A stretch of 64,000 nucleotides of DNA from Guyanagaster necrorhizus. Lineage: Eukaryota > Basidiomycota > Agaricomycetes > Agaricales > Physalacriaceae. This document shows positions 36,730 to 49,275 of the stretch, one piece after another. The notes beneath the pieces are model-generated. The model was not told the origin of the DNA, did not search any database, and saw only the letters and a program-made list of their open reading frames with translations. Numbering within the stretch: the stretch's first letter is position 1; every line of letters begins with the position of its first letter. The stretch covers positions 780,591 to 844,590 of the forward strand of contig NW_025064881.1 in the NCBI RefSeq assembly GCF_019112545.1. The letters run 5' to 3'. A program made the position numbers and the translations under genes.

Positions 36730-37246
36730 TGTTAAGCTCAAATTCCATATGACTATCAACACATGATAAACAGTTCAGAATCTTGCACTTTGGGTTAGAC
36801 TGACTGAGTTCACTGATGTGTTAATAGAGATGTGTGGTCAAGGCATTGCAAGTTGCTCAAAATAAGATGGTAGAGAATAAACTTTAGCTTAACGCTGGAG
36901 CTACTACAGTGAAAATCATACTACTTAAATACTGTTCTGTTATCTAGCTATAAATAAATATTCACAAAAGATATTGTCTGTCATGGAGCTATTACTCCTG
37001 CTGTTGCCAGGCTTTCCACAATAGCTGTTGTCTTGCTGTTGTGCTGTTGTTGCTGCACTGCAGTTCAAGGACAAAAGGAGCATTGTCTCTCTCTTCACAG
37101 CATACAACAGTGCAATAAGACCATGACTGACTGGGTTGCTGACTAAGCCTTTCCATGGTCCTAAGTGCTGGCCTAAGCACCCTGACTAAGCAGAAATAGA
37201 GGTCATTTCCAAGAAAAAAGAAAAGAAATAAGAAAAAATCATAATA
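36730..37246 (-). repeat. Element E 3' LTR
   Basis: 517 bp. Ends read TGTTA...TAATA on the plus strand; the last base pair set is one transition away from TAACA. Confidence 0.94.
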
Positions 37247-37278
37247 TTACTCTCTCTTTAAGACCATTGTCCTGATGG

Positions 37279-40200
37279 TTAAGTTAAAGATAAGTCTTCC
37301 TGAGCAGCAGGAGATGGCTGATCTGCTGGACCTCTTGTGTCCTGCTCTTTATTGTATGCTTGCACTATTCCTGGCTCATCCGTTGAAGTGTCAGTATCTC
37401 CATCCTCTGTGCCCAATGTTTGTGGCCTCAGATTCATGAAGATATTGACTGCAGGTGGACATATTTGCTCAGGGATAATGTTGAACATGACCTCCTCTAT
37501 ATCCACCTTGTTTATTCATTGTTCATAATCATAGATTGCTCCTTCTGCATTCATGTATTTTTTATTAATCCATTGGTTTGATTCAGGTCCATAGCCTTTC
37601 CAGCTGACTAGATAATCAATGGTTGTTGTCATTTCATCATCTCATGCTTTAACCTTTCTTGTTTTATGGTTTAGCACTTCATCGATTTTATAGTGTTCTT
37701 CATCATCAATTAATTCTGATGGTGGAGGAGGTGGTCATTTCTGATTTGAAAAAGCTGATGCAATATATAGTGTCAACTATGTCTCATTGAAGACATTATG
37801 AATTTTTCAAGTTGCTGATAATTGCAACTTATATATGGAGTTGCCAATTTTGGCAATAACTTTGAATGATCCTGTTTATTTGTCTACCAGTTTCTGTTTC
37901 AGGTAAGGGAGACATAAGTTCATTGTGTCCAGCCAAACTTTATCATTGACTGTATATTTATGGGCAGATTGATAATATTTGTCATACTATTTCTTCATAG
38001 TTGAAGCAGCCTTTTTGAGGGCTGTCTTTGTTTCTTTATGAATCTTTGCTATTGTAGTGGCAAAGTCTTTCAATGCTGGGATTATCATATAAATCTGCTC
38101 TCCTTGTGCAACTGATGGGTTTCATCCATAATTGACAAAGAATGGTGTCTTTCCAGTTGCTGAGTGAATTTTATTGTTGTGTTGAAAGGTGGCTAGTGAA
38201 AGCCATTCTGTCCAATCGTCCTGATGATAGTTGATGAAAAGTTGAAGATACTTTTCAATTTCTTAGTTCACCCATTCTATTTGACTGTCTGTCTGTGGAT
38301 GATATGCTATTGAGGCATTTCATTTGATGTTAAGGAGATGATACAAGTCATCTAAGAACTTGGAGATGAATTGTGGTCCTCTGTCTGAAATCACTACTTG
38401 AGGCATGTCATATTTTGCATAAACCTCATCTTATAGTATTTTTGCCCATCTCTCCAAGGTTAATTCAGTCAAACAGGTGATCGGGATGATCACCTTTGAG
38501 AAGCAATTGATTATGACAATGATTGCATTATAGCTGTCACTTTTGGGAAGTCCTGTTATCATATCTACTGAGATATGGGTCCATGGTGATGAAGAGACCT
38601 CATTTGGATGAAGTGGGGCTGTTCTGGGTTGTGTTGAAGTCTTGCCTCATTGGCAGACCTCACATGCTTTGATATATTGGATGATATTATTATTCATTTT
38701 GGGCCACCAGTATTCTCTTAGGACTAATTCCTTTGTTTTGGCAATCCCTGGATGTCCAGCAGTTGCATGATCATGACAGGTGGCAATGATATCACCTCGA
38801 AGTCCCTGATTCCTTGGAATATAGATTTGTCCATTGTAACAGATCAATCTCCCTTCCTTTTTTAGTCCCCACTCATAATTGAGTGATGAGGCAATTCTTT
38901 GATCCCATTTGTGAGGGTCCCAGATAGCACTCTTGATGTGTTCATGTACCTCCTCTTCTGTGGGCATAATTATTGCTTGGAAGTGCTCTGATTGTAGCAA
39001 TACAACCTCCTTGTTATCATCTTCTCCTTGATTATGATCTGTCCTGCGGCTGAGGAAATTGGTCTTCTTGTTTGCTGCACCAGCTTTGTGGTGCAGTGTA
39101 TATTCATATTCAGATAATTTCATGACCCATCTGGCTTGTCAGTGATTAAGTTTTTGGGGTTGTCAAAAGTATCGCAGGTTCTGGTGATCCATCCAGATCT
39201 CAAAAGTCTGATTTGCTCCAATGAGATAATGCTGCCATTCAGCAAGGGTGAGCATTATGGTAAGGAGTTTCTTATCATAGATCTTATAGCTGTGCTCAGT
39301 GATGGTGAGCACTTTTGACATAAAGGCGACTGGTCACCATTTGCCATCCTGTTCCTGTGAGAGTACTGCTCTGATAGCATCTTTGCTGGAGTTGGCCTCC
39401 ACCCTAAATCTCTCATCCTAGCTTGGTATAGCTAAAATGACATCTTCAGCTAATCAGCATTTAAGATCATTAAACACTGTTTGTTGGGAAATTCCCCATG
39501 CCCATAGGGCATTCCCAGATAATTGCATCATGGGTCAGACTATTTTGCTGTAGTCTCAGATGAACCATCAATAGAAATTGATGAATCCAAGGAATGATTG
39601 CAGTTCTTTCTTCTTTGTCAGTTCTAGCTATTTGATTACTCCTGCCACTTTTACAGAGTCTATTCTGATGGCTCCTTTACTGATTATGACTCTGAGGTAT
39701 TCAGTCTCAAGTACCTCAAATTCATATTTTTCCACCTTGAGAAAAAGGCGGTGTTTCCTCATTAACACTAGTATCTGTCATATTAGTCATTAATGTTCTT
39801 TCTTGGTTTGAGATATGATAAGAATGTCACCCAGATAAATTGTAACTTTCCCTATGGTGATGAGATCTTTAAAGATGTCATTCATCATCCATTGGAATGT
39901 GGTGGGCAAATTTGTGAGTTCAAAGAATATGACTGTTGGTTCAAACAATCTACAATTTGTTCAAAAAGCAGCCTTTCATTTATCGCCCTTTTTGATGCAC
40001 ACATTGTTATATCCCCATTGAGTATCCAGTTTGATGTAATATTTGGTGCCATAAAGTTTGTCTATTAGTTCCAAAATTAAAAGAAGTGGATAATGGTTCT
40101 TGATTGTCATCTTGTTAAGCTTCCAATAATTTTGTACTGGTCAGAGTTTGCCATCCTTCTTTTTGACAAAAAAGAAGGGAGACACCATTGGCGATTTCGA

Positions 40201-41481
40201 TGGTCAAATCCTTCTGCTGGACAAGTTTTCCTCAAGGAATTTGTCCAACTCCTGTTGTTTGTTGTTACTCAAAGGATAACATTTGCAATCCAGATTAGTG
40301 TTCATATTGGGAACCAATTCGATAGCATGGTCTCAGGGCTTTGGTGTGGGTAGTTCATCGAAACTTTCTTTTTTGAATAAATCTTGATAGTCTCTTGCCC
40401 ATTCAGATACCATTTCTTCAAATGTTTTTTCCTCCTTTTCTGCATTAGCCTTGGCTGCCAGGTTATTCACATGGTGAATCACATGAATATTGATGGCTTT
40501 TCACAGATCTATGGCAAGGATGGTTTCTCTGTCCTCTATTTCTTGATCCCATTGGTCCTCAGGATCTGCATCTGGTAGTTCAAATGGAATTTTCCAGCAT
40601 CAGCACTATATGAATGTGATATGCCCAGTTTTTCAGTTAATCAGCAGATTGTATCATATTAACCAGTCATGGCCAAGGAAAATTTCCTTGGTTTTTAGAT
40701 CGGTTACTGCCAAGTCAATTCTCTCGGAATAATCTCCAATGGTGAGCCTAAGTTCAATATATTCAGTGATTGAACTGGCTTAGTTCTTTATTCTGTCTGC
40801 ATTATAGATGGGGATCAGAGCCATAGTAGCCTGAGTAGGAAGATTATTCTTGGTGATGAATGCTTGGTTAATGGAACTTCCAGTGCATCCACTATCAATT
40901 AGAGCTATGACCATATATGTACTTCAGGACATGAGAGTCTTAATTCTGGCTTTAGTTATCAGATCTTGACCCTTGGCCTTGGTTCATCAGATGAACTTTC
41001 ATGGTCCATGTAGTTCATCAAGCCACTCTAAGGCTTGGCATTGTTCAGCCTCTCATATCCCAGTGATCACATTGTCCACTACTTCCTTAGCTTGGGCCTT
41101 GTGTATTCAGTTCCTGAGTATAGCTTTTGCTACTTCTTCATCCTTTGCATTCTTGATAGCCTGCCAAATCCATTCTGTTTTGAATGGTTTTAGCCAGCTG
41201 GTATAGTTTATAGGTATTTGAGTCTGTTTACCTGAATTAATTTGATAGAACTTTGATGATGCACCTTAAGGGCTCTCTGTCTCTCTTTGGCCTTTCATCA
41301 GTGATTGAGTCATTGAGGTTGATTCTTTAGATGATTCCAGTGTGTAAGTAATGAGATCAGGTATATTCAAATGCACACATAATTTAGACATAGGAGGTAC
41401 TATAGAAATTAAATTGTCAGTCTGTCCAGCAGTCTGTGACCTGTTACTTGTGTTTTTGGCTGAGTCAGTGGAATCGCTCAC
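37279..41481 (-). pseudogene. Element E pol with extended C-terminus (decayed)
   Basis: Reads from GTG 41481 (-1 to gag) to a TAA at 37281-37279. The protease keeps DSGC (ALIDSGCTGSS, about 40900). The RT box reads YLGD (39837-39826), so the first catalytic aspartate is lost. RNase H (about 39430-39050), the integrase zinc domain (about 38790-38640), the integrase core (about 38580-38240) and the chromodomain (about 37720-37510, YLVSWKGYG) are present. About 70 extra residues follow the chromodomain (37506-37279), rich in Asp, Thr, Pro and Gln. They are open throughout and absent from A, B and D, which stop about six residues after the chromodomain. Confidence 0.92.
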
Positions 41482-44400
41482 TGCTCAGCTGTGTCTTTTA
41501 CCTCCTCAGTCTTATCGTCCTGGCCAAGGTCTTGTTCCTCCTTCATTAATTCAGCAATCTATGCCCAAATATCTTCTTAGGTGCATTTATTCTTCTTCTG
41601 AGGGCAGTTTCATACTATGTGATCCTTCTGGCCACAATTGAAACATTTCCCTCCCTTCTTGAGGCGATCCACATCTATTGGCTTACCTGTTCCAGTATAT
41701 GTTGTGCCCATACCAGTTCACTTCTCAGCATATTGAGAAGTTGGAGCTGAGCCATCAGGCCTTGGTGATGTGGTTGTCTGGGAAGTAGAGGGCTTCTATC
41801 CCTGCTTTTGGTTCTTATGTCCATCCCATGATAGAGTGGACAATTCTGCCTTCTGCTGTTGATGTTCTCATCACATGACAATGATCCTAGTCTTCCATTC
41901 TTCATAGCTGATCAGGATGCTATGACCAAGATCTGAGATGGTCTTGAGGTAAGAGGGCAGTACTTCCCTTTTCATGTACTTGACTATTTGTCCTGTATCA
42001 GCTATATCTTTCCACACTCCAGCAAGTTTTCTGAGTCATTCCAACTCATCAAAGTAATCAGGGGCTGCTTTGTCACCCATCTTGTATTCCTTTATCTTCT
42101 ATTTGTGGATTTCTTGGATGGCTGAATTTATGAACTTGTCATGGATCATCTGTTTGAATACCAGCCATATGGGATATCAATAGTGTTGTTGCATGATTGA
42201 CCAGAATGAGATGAAGAGAAGGACCCACCACACCTTCACCTTCTCTTCCAAATAGATTGTGGCATAGGTCACCTTGTACATATCGAGCAGGAAGTATGAT
42301 GAGAATACTTGAAAATATTGATCACAGTCTGTGAGGAATCAATCAATATTGTCAGATGCCCTCTTAAAAAAGAGGGGTTTGCATACAAGAATTGGCTTGA
42401 TGTTTAGGATTTGTGCCTTGGCATCAAGAAGGGGCATTGGGTTTAGGGGTTTACCCTCTGGCAGATCTGCCTATCCAGCTGGTGGTCCAGGGAATGAATG
42501 GAGAGATCCATCATCAGCTATGGGACTTCTAGGAGGAGGGGGCCCCTTTTGAACAATACATCTGTCTTTGATGGCTCAGCCCTGGGCCATGGCTTCAGGG
42601 TCATTCCTCTTTGGTTCTGTTGGAGCCTCCTCACTTTCTTTGGCTTCATCAGGTGGTGGTTGCCTGGCAAAGGGCTAGAGCATTAAGAATTGCCAAGGGT
42701 TTATCAGGTGGTTATTCAGCTGTGATTGATAGTGAGAAAGCCGAGATGCCATGCTTTATACAGCTGACATGGTGAACAAATAATTTGTTGCCACTGATCA
42801 GATTGATGGCATAGTGTATGCTAATTTGAGTGGTATTACACTCAGTGTCCACAGCTTGGATGGTATTCTTCTGCCACTTCTCAGCTTGTATAGTGGTAAT
42901 GGTCCCATCTGATAATATAAATATCTTTGATTATAATTAAAAATGGCCTGTTCAGTGGCCACATATTGCAAAATTTTCTCTCACTCAACAGAGTTGGTGA
43001 AAGTATATCTTTGTCCCAAGGACAACCTTAACCAGAGGTTGTCCCTCCATAACTCAGCTACCTGCTCTTGGTATAGCTGAATGAACTCCTCTTCTCATGC
43101 CTCCCACTCTTTCTGTCATAACTCCTTCTCAGTCCATGGTTTGAATTCTTTCTCCCAGCTAGAAAGGAGACCTCCACCCTCCCTATCAGGATCCTCCTCC
43201 TCAGCCTCGTCATCCACATTGGTAATTTTCTCATCCCTGAGAAGGAAACTGTCAGGTGGATCAAAGACTATTGGGATGACCAGACTGGAGCTGTATACTG
43301 GGTCCAGCATCATTGGGTCCAGATCAAGGAGTAGGCTGCTGCTTGGGCTGTTCTAGCAGCTCCTCAATGCTTATTGCTGCTCCTGGCACTATTGCTCTGC
43401 AATACCGATAGAAGTTTCTATAAAACTTCAGATTGAGGAAAAGGGCTGCAAAGTTCTCATTAAGGAACTTCTTGAGGTCTCTAGTGGGGTCAATACTCTT
43501 GTTGTCTCTCTCAATGGTATCTCTCTTCCTTGGGATTCCATCTCCTCGGACTGGGATGTCATCTGTCTCTGCAATGATATCAGTCCCATAAGATAATAGG
43601 TAGTTGTCATCGAGGTTAGACTGTTCCTCTTTCTCTTTGGGGTCTACTCAGGGGTCAGGCTCGGTGGTGGGAGTGGCAGGTTTCCTAAAGGGCGAGTTGG
43701 AGGTGGTGGTTTGACTACCTCCCTCACCTCTTCTACATTTCTCTGCTGCTCATGCCCAGAGATACCACCTAAAGAGGGCATTCTTCCTCGTAATCTCATT
43801 ATCAATATGTGTCTGGTCCTGTCTGTACTCAGGAAGGTCTCAGGCATATTGAACTTGGTCCTCTCTTGAGGGGATCAGGACAGCAGGGCTGGTTGACCAT
43901 ATTCTTGCTGAAACTATTTGTATGCCCTCTGCTCAGCCAGAATTATCACTAGCTGTGCAGTGCTCCAACTGATCAGCCTCAATAGCAGCTGCTCACCACC
44001 AGTGGCACTCATTACTGTCATTGTTCCAGTAGGGGTCATCATTGATCCCCACTCTATGGTCAGTGTCTCTGCTTTATGTTGAATTAGTACATCAGGATCT
44101 ATGGCCCCTGAAATTTCCAGTCCCTCAAGCCATCCATGAGGCATCCAGAGAGTCTCTAGCATGGCACCCAATGCTGGTACTAGGGATGAGGGTTGTTGTC
44201 CTGGTTGCTGGGATACTGTGCTGGGAGGATGGGATGAGGGTGTCAGATCTGGGTTGTCAAAACTCTATAGCCCAAGGGTTTCCAGAGTCTCAGATGACTG
44301 CTGTCAGGGGTTGTGGGAGGTATGTGTGCTGCTGATACTGCTCCTCTTCTTTCCTAGAATGTTTCTCAGTTGAGCTCCTAGGGACATTTTCAGGGCTAGG

Positions 44401-44658
44401 TCCTTCTGTGGGTCAGAAGGACTGTTGGACAGAGGCAGGGATGTTATGGAGGGAGAGGTCTGGTATGACATTTCAGAGAATGGTTCAAATATATTAGAAT
44501 TCATGATAGTACCTGATTGTCTAAGCTATGATTGATTGGTGTCCATGGCACAGCTGTATGATCACCAATAGACCAATCAAGATTCCTATGATAGAAGCCA
44601 AGAGTTTGAAGAACTCATGGGTAAAGTTTGGGTTAGAAGGGTTAAGGGCAGGGAGCAT
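41479..44658 (-). pseudogene. Element E gag with N-terminal hydrophobic helix (decayed)
   Basis: ATG 44658 starts MLPALNPSNPNF and then a hydrophobic helix (FFKLLASIIGILIGLLVII). A long Pro/Ser/acidic region follows, with several open pieces. The Gag core (about 42350-41950) has KIKEYKMGDKAAPDYFDEL. The zinc knuckle is CFNCGQKDHIVxNC (41645-41604), with its cysteines and histidine kept but one stop inside. It ends at AEQ-stop overlapping pol. The start and core frames differ by +1, as in A and B. Confidence 0.88.
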
Positions 44659-44699
44659 TCAGTTCCTCAGCACAATTAGGCTTGAGAAAGGGAATGATA

Positions 44700-44712
44700 A
44701 GCATTAAGCTAA
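44700..44712 (-). other. Element E primer-binding site (self-priming type)
   Basis: On the minus strand this is TTAGCTTAATGCT, one base from the 5' LTR. It is the perfect reverse complement of the LTR segment at 44868-44880. The sequence differs from that of A at several positions in both halves. Confidence 0.78.
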
Positions 44713-44713
44713 T

Positions 44714-45230
44714 TGTTAAGCTTAAATTCCATGTGACTATCAACACATGATAAACAGTTCAGAACCTCACACTTTGGGTTAGACTGACTGAGTTCACTGA
44801 TGTGTTAATAGAGATGTGTGGTCAAGGCATTGCAAGTTGCTCAAAATAAGATGGTAGAGAATAAACTTTAGCTTAATGCTGGAGCTACTACAGTGAAAAT
44901 CATACTACTTAAATACTGTTCTGTTATCTGGCTATAAATAAATATTCACAAAAGATATTGTCTGTCATGGAGCTGTTACTCCTGCTGTTGGCAGGCTTTC
45001 CACAATAGCTGTTGTCTTGCTGTTGTGCTGTTGTTGCTGCACTGCAGTTCAAGAACAAAAGAAGCATTGTCTTTCCCTTCATTGCATACAGCAGTGCAAT
45101 AAGACCATGACTGACTGGGTTGCTGACTAAGCCTTCCCATGGTCCTAAGTGCTGGCCTAAGCACTCTGACTAAGCAGAGATAAGGGTTATTTCCAAGGAA
45201 AAAGAAAAGAAATAAGGAAAAATCATAACA
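44714..45230 (-). repeat. Element E 5' LTR
   Basis: 517 bp, the same length as the other copy. Minus-strand TATTTAAG lies just upstream of AGCATTAAGCTAA (44880-44868). Confidence 0.96.
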
Positions 45231-48161
45231 GAAAGAGAAAAGGATATTTGAGGAGATGGTATCTGAATGAGTACAGGACTTTAAAGACCTCTTTGAAAAG
45301 GAAAGTTTCAATGAGTTGCTCAAATCCAAACTCTGAAATCACATGATTGAGCTAATTCTGAATGCAAATACCAACCTTGACTGCAAGACATATTCTCTTG
45401 AAAACAATAAGCAACAGGAACTTGACAAGTTCTTAGATGAAAATCTATTCAGCAGATGTATCTGGCTATTAAAATCCCTCATGACATCCCCCTTCTTCTT
45501 TGTAAAAAAGAAGAATGGCAAACTCTACTCTATTCAAGATTATAGAAAGCTCAATGAAATAATGATCAAGAATCATTACTCACTTTCTTTAATCTCAGAA
45601 CTAATGGATAAACTATGAGGGGCCAGATACTACACAAAACTCAATGTACAATGGGGATATAACAATGTCCACATCAAGAAAGGTGATGAATGAAAAGCCA
45701 TCTTCCAGACTAATGAAGGATTATTTGAACCTACAATCATATTCTTTGGGTTGACAAACTTGCCTGCCACTTTCCAGTGGATGATGAATGACATCTTCAA
45801 GGATCTCATTGCCACTAGCAAAGTAACTATCTATCTTGACAATATTTTAATAATATCAAAAACCAAAGAAGAACACTAACAGCTAGTATGATGGATACTG
45901 ACTCTAATAAGGAAACACAGGCTGTTTCTCAAGATAGAGAAATGTGAATTCAAGATCCTGGAAATGAAGTACCTCAGAGTGATTATTAGTGAAGGAAATA
46001 TATGCATGGACCCTATCAAAGTCACTAGAGTAACAGAATGGCTGGAACTGACACAGAAGAAGGAACTCCAGTTGTTCCTGAGATTCACCAACTTCTACTG
46101 CCAGTTTATATAGGACTATAGAAAAATTATTCAACTCATAACCCAATTGACTGGTAATGCTCTTTGGGTATAGAGACCATCTCAGCAGGAAGCCTTCAAC
46201 AATTTGAAACAACAACTGGCCAAGGATGTTATTCTTGTCATACTAACACAAGATGGAAAGTTTCAAGTTGAGGCTGACTTGAGTGAGAGAGCAATCAGAG
46301 CTATATTATTTTAGGAACAAGATAGAAAATGGTGACTGATGGCTTTCTTATCAAAACCATTAACAGTGACCAAACAGAACTACAAGATATATAATAAAGA
46401 GTTGCTTGCTATCATACTTGCCTTAGAGGAATGGCAACACTACCTCATGAATGCTGCAAGGATGTTTGAGATCTGGACTGATCACCAGAATCTCAGGTAC
46501 TTCCAGCAACCTCAAAAACTCAACCAACAATAAGCCCAATGGGTAACTGAGTTAAGCTAATATGAATACATACTCTACCATAAAGCCAGCACTGCCAACA
46601 AGAAGGTGAATCTCTTTAGCTGACAGGCAGATCATGATCAAGAGAGACAAGATAACAAAAGAGTGATGTTATTAAAGCCTGAACATTTTCAAGCAATGAT
46701 AATGCCATTGGAAGAAGAGTTCCATGAGTAGATTAAGAGTAGCACTAGAGACACAAGCAAATGGAACCAATATGTGGTTCCATCCCTGAATCATGAGCAA
46801 GGAATGATAAAAGAAGATGGAATGATTTGCTACAATAAGCAAATCTACATTCTCCAGAATGAGGCATTATAAGAGGAAATCATAGCAACCCACTATAACT
46901 ATGCCATAGCAGGACATTCAGAGATCACAAAGACCAAAGAATTGATCCTGTGAGAGTACTGGTAGCTGAAAATGGGGCACAATATTGAATGATATATAAA
47001 AGAATGCAAAATATGTCAATGAGAAAAAGCATCTATGAGAGCATGAGCAGTGCCACTGCACTCAAACAAAGTGCCCAAGGCCCTGTGGACTCATATTTTA
47101 GTTGACATGATCACTGGACTTTCTGAATGCAATGACTATAATGTGATCATCATCATCATCAATCACTTCTCAAAAGTGATTATTTTGGTAGCATGCTCAA
47201 CAGAGCTCTTATCAGAAGAATAGGTAAAAATACTGCATGATGAAGTCTACACAAAATATGAGATACCTCAAGTGGTCATCTTTGACAGAGGCTCACAGTT
47301 TGTCTCAAAATTCTTAGATGATCTATATAGACTTCTCTCTATCCAATGAAATGCATCAACCACATATCATCTGCAGACCAATGAACAGACTGAACATGTT
47401 AATCAAGAGGTTGAAAAATATTTATGCCTCTTCATTAACTACTGACAAGACAATTGGATAGAATAGCTGGCACTTTCCATCTTTCAACACAATAACTGAG
47501 TTCATTCTGTCACAGGCAAAACCTCCTTCTTTATCAATTATGGACAGCACTCAAACATATCACAAACCACTCATTCTCATACAACCATGCTAGTCTCCTC
47601 TGATTTCACCACTATAATAGCTAAAGTCTATAAGAAAATGCATGCAACACTTAAAAAGGCTGCTGCCACAATAAAAAGACAATATGACACCCATTGATGA
47701 TCTGCTCATGCCTACAACATTACCAACAAAGTATAGCTTGACACAATGAATCTATATCTTTCTAGCTGAAGTGGAACTTGTCTGAAAAATGCACCAGCCC
47801 CTTTCCAATCATTGCCAAAGTCAGAGTATCTATCTATTGACTCCACTTCTCATCTCACTGAAAAGTATATGATGTATTTAATAAAACACTCCTGACTCCA
47901 TATATGGCACCTGTATTTCCAAATCAAAAACAGCCTTTACTCCCTCTATTGGACCTTATCAATGATAAAGAGCACTATGAAATTGACCAAATCTTAGACT
48001 ATAAATTACAGAAGATCAAAGCCAAATAGGGAGAGATGATAACAATAGTGGATTATCTCATTAGTTGAAAGGGCTATAGCTCTGAATCTAACCAGTGAAT
48101 AAATGAGAAATACATAGATGCTGCAGTGGCCATATGTGACTACAAATTATCTCTAAATTAA
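45231..48161 (+). pseudogene. Element D pol, 3' part: RT to chromodomain (decayed)
   Basis: Resumes the frame cut at 36729 (EKRIFEEMVSE). RT has YLDN at 45832-45843, so the second catalytic aspartate is lost through a G-to-A change. RNase H (about 46260-46640), the integrase zinc domain (about 46890-47020), the integrase core (about 47090-47420) and the chromodomain (about 47970-48160) are recognisable, with many stops. A GAAGGAGGTAA polypurine tract precedes the 3' LTR. Confidence 0.92.
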
Positions 48162-48194
48162 GCTATCAGGATAATAGTCTTAAGAAGGAGGTAA

Positions 48195-48639
48195 TATTAT
48201 GATTTTTTCACTTTATTTCTTTTTTCTATAAGTTAACCCCTATTTATACTTAGTCAGAACACTAGAATGAGCACTTAGAACTATGAGAAAGGCTTAGTCA
48301 TCACAACAAGCCAATTTGTCATTGTTCTCTGATGTAGTGACCAATCCTTGATGATGCATAATCATTCTTTTGTGTACAGTAGTAATGCCCAAGGACAATA
48401 GGCACAAAGACTTAGAAATGTACAATAGGAAGTAGTATATTTAGCAGGCTCACTCTTGCTGGGAAATCCTCAGCTTCAAATTAAAGTTTATCTTTACACT
48501 ATTCTACTTTCAAGCCAATCATAAGGCTTTATCACATATTGATCAATAGTCACATAAAGTGGACTCTGACAGAACACTTGAACATGAAGTGATATCAGTT
48601 TATCATGTGTCTATGATTACATGCAGCTTAGATCTAACA
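48195..48639 (+). repeat. Element D 3' LTR, with 23-bp internal deletion
   Basis: 445 bp against 468 bp in the 5' LTR. The 23 missing bases lie at about 48446 and include the TATTTAAG box. It starts TATTA (one transition from TGTTA), ends TAACA and is followed by the TCCTC duplication. Confidence 0.93.
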
Positions 48640-48817
48640 TCCTCTCTTTTTCTTTGTCAGAGAGTGCTGATGAAGTCAGAGGTCTGGCATCTTCAGGTCC
48701 TGCTCCAACAAATAGATAGATAGGTGCAGCTGAGACTTGCTAAAGAGTCTTTCAGAAAGGGTTTCAGCTTTTCTAACTACTTAGGCTGCTTTCTGCTGAT
48801 AGTGATCATTCAGGCAC
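48640..48817 (-). pseudogene. Element C gag, further N-terminal piece
   Basis: On the minus strand it reads SALSDKEKE and joins across D, in frame, to RKEPAVLFLSLSKELLDY. It is cut on the right by element F at 48818. The remainder of C must lie beyond the window. Confidence 0.6.
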
Positions 48818-49275
48818 TGTTAAGCCCAAGTTGCATGTGATTTAAACACATGATAAACTGATGCTGTATTGAGTTCATACAGTCATGTCAGAGTTCACTT
48901 ATATATGCTTGTTGATCAAGAGCTTTAAGGTCAATAAACAGTCAGCTCAAGATGAAGTGGTAAAAATAAACTTTAGCTCAAAGCTGGAGATATACAGCAA
49001 GAGCTATGCTACTTATATACTATTTGTCTATAAGATAAATATATCTCTACTAATTGTGTGTTCTATAGCTATAGTACTTATCATCCTTGAGTGTTGTAAC
49101 TATCTATAAAAGAGTATTGTTCATTGTCAAAGAGCATTATTGTTGTCAGAGGACAATAGCAGACTTGACTTATTATAGTGACTAAGTCTGTCTCATGGTT
49201 TTAAGCACTGGTCTAGATGCCTGACTAAGCATAAATAGAGGTTAATCAGAAAAAGAAAATAGAAAAATCATAATA
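48818..49275 (-). repeat. Element F 3' LTR
   Basis: 458 bp, TGTTAAGCCC...TAATA on the plus strand, next to the polypurine tract of F. Carries the family signature TTAGCTCAAAGCT near 48970. Confidence 0.88.

Larger units (their letters stand above)
36730..45230 (-). mobile_element. Element E: complete Ty3/gypsy chromovirus inserted in the pol of D
   Basis: 8501 bp with two 517-bp LTRs and a perfect 5-bp duplication GAAAG (36725-36729; 45231-45235). Orientation is opposite to D. The coding regions are less damaged than in B or D, with open stretches up to 158 codons, but still have many stops. Confidence 0.96.
31952..48639 (+). mobile_element. Element D: Ty3/gypsy chromovirus inserted in the gag of C, interrupted by E
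   Basis: A perfect 5-bp duplication TCCTC flanks it (31947-31951; 48640-48644). Without E it is 8182 bp. It has the same layout and family as A and B. CpG is nearly absent and coding decay is heavy. Confidence 0.95.
8136..48817 (-). mobile_element. Element C: outermost Ty3/gypsy chromovirus, host of B, D and F
   Basis: C is in pieces: 8136-12065, 29715-31951 and 48640-48817, with the remainder presumably beyond the window. Joining 12065 to 29720 across B, and 31951 to 48645 across D, restores continuous minus-strand frames. This shows the pieces are one element and that B and D arrived later. Order from the left on the minus strand: 3' LTR, chromodomain-integrase, RNase H, RT, protease, Gag. 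It belongs to the same clade as A but is a more distant relative, with a different chromodomain sequence. All frames carry many stops. Confidence 0.8.

Noticed and set aside
48818..49275. This LTR as the 5' LTR of element C
   Set aside because: The sequence to its right is the polypurine tract and pol end of another minus-strand element, so it is the 3' LTR of F.
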